NCBI GenBank assembly: GCA_002431915.1
Contig: DJEP01000010.1
Coordinates: forward strand, 73,470-81,193
Direction of reading: 5' to 3'
DNA: 7,724 nucleotides
Source: Lachnospiraceae bacterium UBA5895
GTDB lineage: Bacteria > Bacillota > Clostridia > Lachnospirales > Lachnospiraceae
Part shown: piece by piece, positions 4,958 through 7,724 of the stretch
How positions within the stretch are numbered: position 1 is the first letter of the stretch
Layout of the letters: each line of letters opens with the position of its first letter
Translations under genes and position numbers: made by a program
Notes under the pieces: generated by a model
The model's database searches: none
The model's input: only the letters and a program-made list of their open reading frames with translations
Told to the model about the DNA's origin: nothing

Positions 4958-5740
4958 TCAGACTTCCGCTACGGCAGCTTTCATACTCTTCACATATTCT
5001 CCAATGTAAGGATCTGCATCTTTGCCGTACTTTGCAATAATCTTCACGATAGCGCTTCCGACGATGGCTCCGTCGGAGATGGCTGCCATGGCCTTGGCCT
5101 GCTCGGGGGTGCTGATGCCGAAGCCGATGGCACAGGGAACGTCGGTCACAGCGCGGATACTTTCCACGATGGCGGGCAGATCCGTCTTAATCTCACTGCG
5201 CACACCGGTGACACCCATGGAACTTACCACATAGATAAATCCTTCTGCTTCCGATGCGATCTGGCGGATACGGCTCTCGGAAGTGGGAGCAATCATGGAA
5301 ATCACTTTCACGCCATGGGTTTTGGCGGGAGCTTCTACTTCTGCCTTCTCTTCATAAGGCACATCGGGAATAATGATGGCGCTGATCCCCAGTTCTTCAC
5401 ATTTGGTAAAAAATTTCTCATATCCGTAATGGAATACCGGATTCACATACGTCATAAATGCCAGTGGAATCTGTGACTGTTCCCGTACCCTCTTCACGAT
5501 TTCAAACACACCGTCCGTGGTCATACCGTTACCAAGGGAGCGGATATTGGCCTCCTGGATCACCACACCTTCCGCTGTGGGGTCAGAGAACGGAATACCG
5601 ATCTCTATGAGATCCGCTCCTGCCTTCTCCATCTCCAGAATGAATTTTACGGTGCTGTCCGCATCCGGGTCTCCCGCCGTGAGGAAGCCGATGAACGCCT
5701 TTTTATTCGGTGTATCGAATACTTTTTCCAATTTACTCAT
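4958..5740 (-). CDS. trpA: Tryptophan synthase alpha chain
   Basis: The alpha subunit cleaves indole-3-glycerol phosphate to indole and glyceraldehyde 3-phosphate, and passes indole through a tunnel to TrpB. The 260-residue protein is a TIM barrel of normal length. Visible motifs are GFLTAGDP (18-25), IEIGIPFSDP (45-54) with catalytic Glu46 (E. coli Glu49), IIPDVPYEE (124-131), and VTG in the phosphate loop at 177-179. Phosphate-binding GFGIS lies at 207-211. The second catalytic residue, Asp60 in E. coli, is replaced by Glu57 (TAEG), and the usual following Pro is Val59. The start chosen is ATG 5740, giving MSKLEKVF as in homologues, with GGAG nine bases upstream. An alternative ATG five codons earlier (5755) has only a weak AGAAG. 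It is the last gene of the operon, unusually far (122 bp) from trpB. Confidence 0.96.
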   Translation of the reverse strand: MSKLEKVFDTPNKKAFIGFLTAGDPDADSTVKFILEMEKAGADLIEIGIPFSDPTAEGVVIQEANIRSLGNGMTTDGVFEIVKRVREQSQIPLAFMTYVNPVFHYGYEKFFTKCEELGISAIIIPDVPYEEKAEVEAPAKTHGVKVISMIAPTSESRIRQIASEAEGFIYVVSSMGVTGVRSEIKTDLPAIVESIRAVTDVPCAIGFGISTPEQAKAMAAISDGAIVGSAIVKIIAKYGKDADPYIGEYVKSMKAAVAEV

Positions 5741-5785
5741 CGTATCTGTCTCCATTTCTTCTATATTTCATATTTTAATCATCTG

Positions 5786-5862
5786 TTTTCACGAACATAA
5801 TCTGTGAAAAGCATTTCACATACTCACATCCGAAAACTTATAACTGTAACTATTGCTTTTCA
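5786..5862 (-). promoter_or_regulatory. Competing inverted repeats between trpB and trpA
   Basis: Four related segments can pair in several exclusive ways. TGTGAAA-AGCA-TTTCACA (5803-5820) is a perfect 7-bp inverted repeat. GTGAAAA (5804-5810) also pairs with TTTTCAC at 5786-5792. TGAAAAGCA (5805-5813) is perfectly complementary to TGCTTTTCA at 5854-5862, which touches the trpB stop codon. No U-run follows, so termination is not indicated. An mRNA processing or stability element, a translational switch for trpA, or a DNA operator are all possible. Confidence 0.4.
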
Positions 5863-7047
5863 TCAGTCATGAATATCCACGCCGCGGTATCTCGCAATAG
5901 CGGCCACATCCTTGTCGCCTCTTCCGGACAGGCACACGATAATACTCTGATCCGGTGTATAATTCTTTGCGATCTTACGTACCTGTGCTACCGCATGGGC
6001 GCTCTCAATGGCACAGATGATGCCTTCCGTTCTTGCCAGATATTCAAAGGCATCCACTGCCTCGTCATCTGTGATGGGCACATACTGTGCTCTGCCGATG
6101 TCATGCAGGTAAGCATGCTCCGGTCCGATGCCGGGATAATCCAGTCCTGCGGAAATGGAGTATACGGGAGCAATCTGTCCGTACTCATCCTGACAGAAAT
6201 AGGATTTCATTCCATGGAAGATTCCCAGAGAGCCGGTAGCTATGGTGGCTGCGGTCAGCGCCGTATCCACGCCTTTGCCTGCTGCCTCACAGCCGATCAG
6301 TTCCACGTCCTTGTCCTCAATAAAGTTATAGAACGCACCCATGGCGTTGCTGCCGCCGCCCACACATGCCACCACGGCTGCCGGAAGCTTTCCTTCTGCT
6401 TTCAGGATCTGCTCTTTTGCTTCTTCGCTGATGACACTCTGGAAATCTCTTACGATCATGGGGAAGGGATGGGGACCCATAACGGATCCCAGTACATAAT
6501 GGGTATCCGCTACGCGGTTGGACCATTCTCTCATGGTCTCATTGACAGCATCCTTTAAAGTCATGGTACCGGAAGTTACGGGATGTACTTTCGCTCCCAG
6601 CAGTTCCATACGATAGACATTCAGTGCCTGTCTGTCAGTATCTTCTTTTCCCATGAAGATCTCGCATTCCATACCTAAGAATGCTGCTGCCGTTGCGGTA
6701 GCCACACCATGCTGTCCGGCGCCGGTCTCTGCGATCAGACGGGTCTTGCCCATCTTCCTGGCAAGTAACGCCTGTCCCAGTGCGTTATTGATCTTATGGG
6801 AACCGGTGTGGTTTAAGTCCTCTCTCTTGAGATAGATCTTCGCGCCTCCCAGATCCTTCGTCATCTTCTCCGCATAATACAGCAGAGAAGGACGGCCGGC
6901 ATATTCATTCAGCAGCTTGTTCAATTCCGCATTGAATTCCGGATCCTTTTTATAATGCTCATAGCACTCTTCCAGATGGATCAGTTCATTCATCAATGTC
7001 TCGGAGATATATTGTCCTCCGTGGATTCCGTAACGTCCTTTGCTCAT
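5863..7047 (-). CDS. trpB: Tryptophan synthase beta chain
   Basis: The PLP-dependent beta subunit condenses indole from TrpA with serine to give tryptophan; it works as an alpha2-beta2 complex in the cytosol. The 394-residue length is typical of the TrpB1 type. Key residues are visible: HTGSHK with the PLP-binding Lys85, AETGAGQHG with catalytic Glu107, the phosphate-cup GGGSNA at 230-235, AGLDYPGIGPE at 300-310 with the serine-site Asp303, and CLSGRGDKD at 372-380 where Ser374 contacts the PLP nitrogen. The N-terminal GIHGGQYISETL is the canonical TrpB opening. The start ATG has AGGAG six bases upstream. It lies 65 bp after trpF, with no promoter seen between, and is followed by trpA. Confidence 0.98.
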   Translation of the reverse strand: MSKGRYGIHGGQYISETLMNELIHLEECYEHYKKDPEFNAELNKLLNEYAGRPSLLYYAEKMTKDLGGAKIYLKREDLNHTGSHKINNALGQALLARKMGKTRLIAETGAGQHGVATATAAAFLGMECEIFMGKEDTDRQALNVYRMELLGAKVHPVTSGTMTLKDAVNETMREWSNRVADTHYVLGSVMGPHPFPMIVRDFQSVISEEAKEQILKAEGKLPAAVVACVGGGSNAMGAFYNFIEDKDVELIGCEAAGKGVDTALTAATIATGSLGIFHGMKSYFCQDEYGQIAPVYSISAGLDYPGIGPEHAYLHDIGRAQYVPITDDEAVDAFEYLARTEGIICAIESAHAVAQVRKIAKNYTPDQSIIVCLSGRGDKDVAAIARYRGVDIHD

Positions 7048-7112
7048 GTGTTTCTCCTCTTTTCTATGTTCTTGATTGCTCCTGATTTTTCTTTATTTCT
7101 GATTCTCTTTTA

Positions 7113-7721
7113 TTACGCTCTATTTCGATACTGTTCTACCAGTTCCATGATCCGGCGCATCTTCTCCGGATCCTTCTTCCGGTCACTCTCGATGCCGGAG
7201 CTGATATCCACCGCGTAGGGTCTCACCGTTTCCATGGCTTCCGTCAGATTCTCCGGATGCAATCCTCCCGCCAGGAAAAATTCTCTGTCGATTCCGCCAA
7301 GGACGCTCCAGTCAAAAGCCTGTCCCGTTCCCATTCCGTTGTCGAATAGCAGATAGTCCGCACTGCTGTCCAGCCATGCTTCCACATCATACCGGTCTCT
7401 GACTTTGACCGCCTTGATCACCGGTTTGCCACAGACCGCCTGTAGGTACTGGATATCCTCCTCCGTCTCGTCTCCGTGGAGCTGTGCCACATCCAGGATA
7501 CCTTTCTCCAGCAGTTCTATAATGTTCTCCGGATCCTCATTCACGAACACCCCCACCGTCCGAATTCCCGGTAAAAGCTTCTTACGATATTCCGCCGCCT
7601 GTTCCTTCGTGACTGCCCGGTGGCTCTTTTCGTAAAACACAAATCCCACATAGTCCGGCTGCACCTCATTGGCATAGGTAATGTCCTCCGGACGGTAGAG
7701 ACCGCACATTTTTACTTTCAT
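7113..7721 (-). CDS. trpF: Phosphoribosylanthranilate isomerase
   Basis: TrpF carries out the Amadori rearrangement of phosphoribosylanthranilate to CdRP, the third committed step of tryptophan synthesis. The 202-residue protein is a complete single-domain TIM barrel, not fused to TrpC as in E. coli. The general base Cys6 is in the N-terminal KMCGL motif. The general acid Asp127 is in LLFDNGMGTG. QLHGDE (80-85) and LAGGLHPEN, followed by VDISSGIE, form the phosphate-binding end of the barrel. The start gives the canonical MKVKMCGL N-terminus, but only three bases of upstream sequence are present, so its ribosome binding site and distance from the preceding gene, expected to be trpC, cannot be seen. 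Transcription clearly enters from outside the window. Confidence 0.97.
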   Translation of the reverse strand: MKVKMCGLYRPEDITYANEVQPDYVGFVFYEKSHRAVTKEQAAEYRKKLLPGIRTVGVFVNEDPENIIELLEKGILDVAQLHGDETEEDIQYLQAVCGKPVIKAVKVRDRYDVEAWLDSSADYLLFDNGMGTGQAFDWSVLGGIDREFFLAGGLHPENLTEAMETVRPYAVDISSGIESDRKKDPEKMRRIMELVEQYRNRA

Positions 7722-7724
7722 AAA

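Noticed and set aside
5803..5820. CcpA catabolite-response element between trpB and trpA
   Set aside because: The palindrome lacks the central CG that the cre consensus requires.
5869..6558. Plus-strand open frame of 229 codons
   Set aside because: It lies fully antisense to trpB, whose catalytic motifs are all intact. The translation is Cys/His-rich and low in recognisable domains, as expected for a shadow frame.
7722..7724. T-box, trp attenuator or TRAP site controlling the trp genes
   Set aside because: The start of the trp operon is outside the window; only three bases precede trpF, so nothing can be assessed.

Overview
The window looks like chromosomal DNA from a low-to-mid-GC anaerobic Firmicute, most likely a Lachnospiraceae/Clostridia gut bacterium. 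This is inferred from the gene order yceD-rpmF-plsX-acpP, strong AGGAGG-type ribosome binding sites, consensus sigma-A promoters, and lipoprotein and antitoxin types common in that family. All supported genes lie on the minus strand, so transcription runs from high to low coordinates.

Region 1 (7721 to about 4890) is the distal part of a tryptophan biosynthesis operon: trpF, trpB and trpA, closed by a strong intrinsic terminator. The genes upstream of trpF are outside the window. The 122-bp trpB-trpA gap is unusually long and carries a cluster of mutually competing inverted repeats. TrpA has Glu where the catalytic Asp60 (E. coli numbering) is expected.

Region 2 (4833 to about 3252) is a self-contained toxin-antitoxin unit with its own promoter, two palindromic operator-like sites over that promoter, and its own terminator. 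The first gene encodes an MqsR-like putative RNA-cleaving toxin. The second encodes a three-part antitoxin: MqsA/YgiT-like zinc finger, helix-turn-helix and C-terminal Panacea (DUF4065/SocA-like) domain. The toxin frame has no ordinary start codon behind its perfect Shine-Dalgarno sequence. An AUA codon sits exactly where the start should be, so the toxin may be silenced or initiated unusually.

Region 3 (3174 to 2428) is a small lipoprotein gene split by an in-frame TAA inside a DxDxDG acidic loop. The frame continues unbroken for 140 codons after the stop, so it is treated as a recent nonsense pseudogene, with readthrough or sequencing error as alternatives.

Region 4 (2396 to 9) is a housekeeping cluster. 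A perfect consensus promoter (TTGACA, 17 bp, TATAAT) drives yceD and rpmF. A spacer with hairpins and a weaker promoter then leads into plsX and acpP, and a strong terminator ends the unit. It joins ribosome assembly (YceD, L32) to phospholipid and fatty acid synthesis (PlsX, ACP). rpmF (59 codons) is a real gene at 1590..1769. No gap exceeds 300 bp. No tRNA, rRNA, CRISPR array or insertion sequence was seen.
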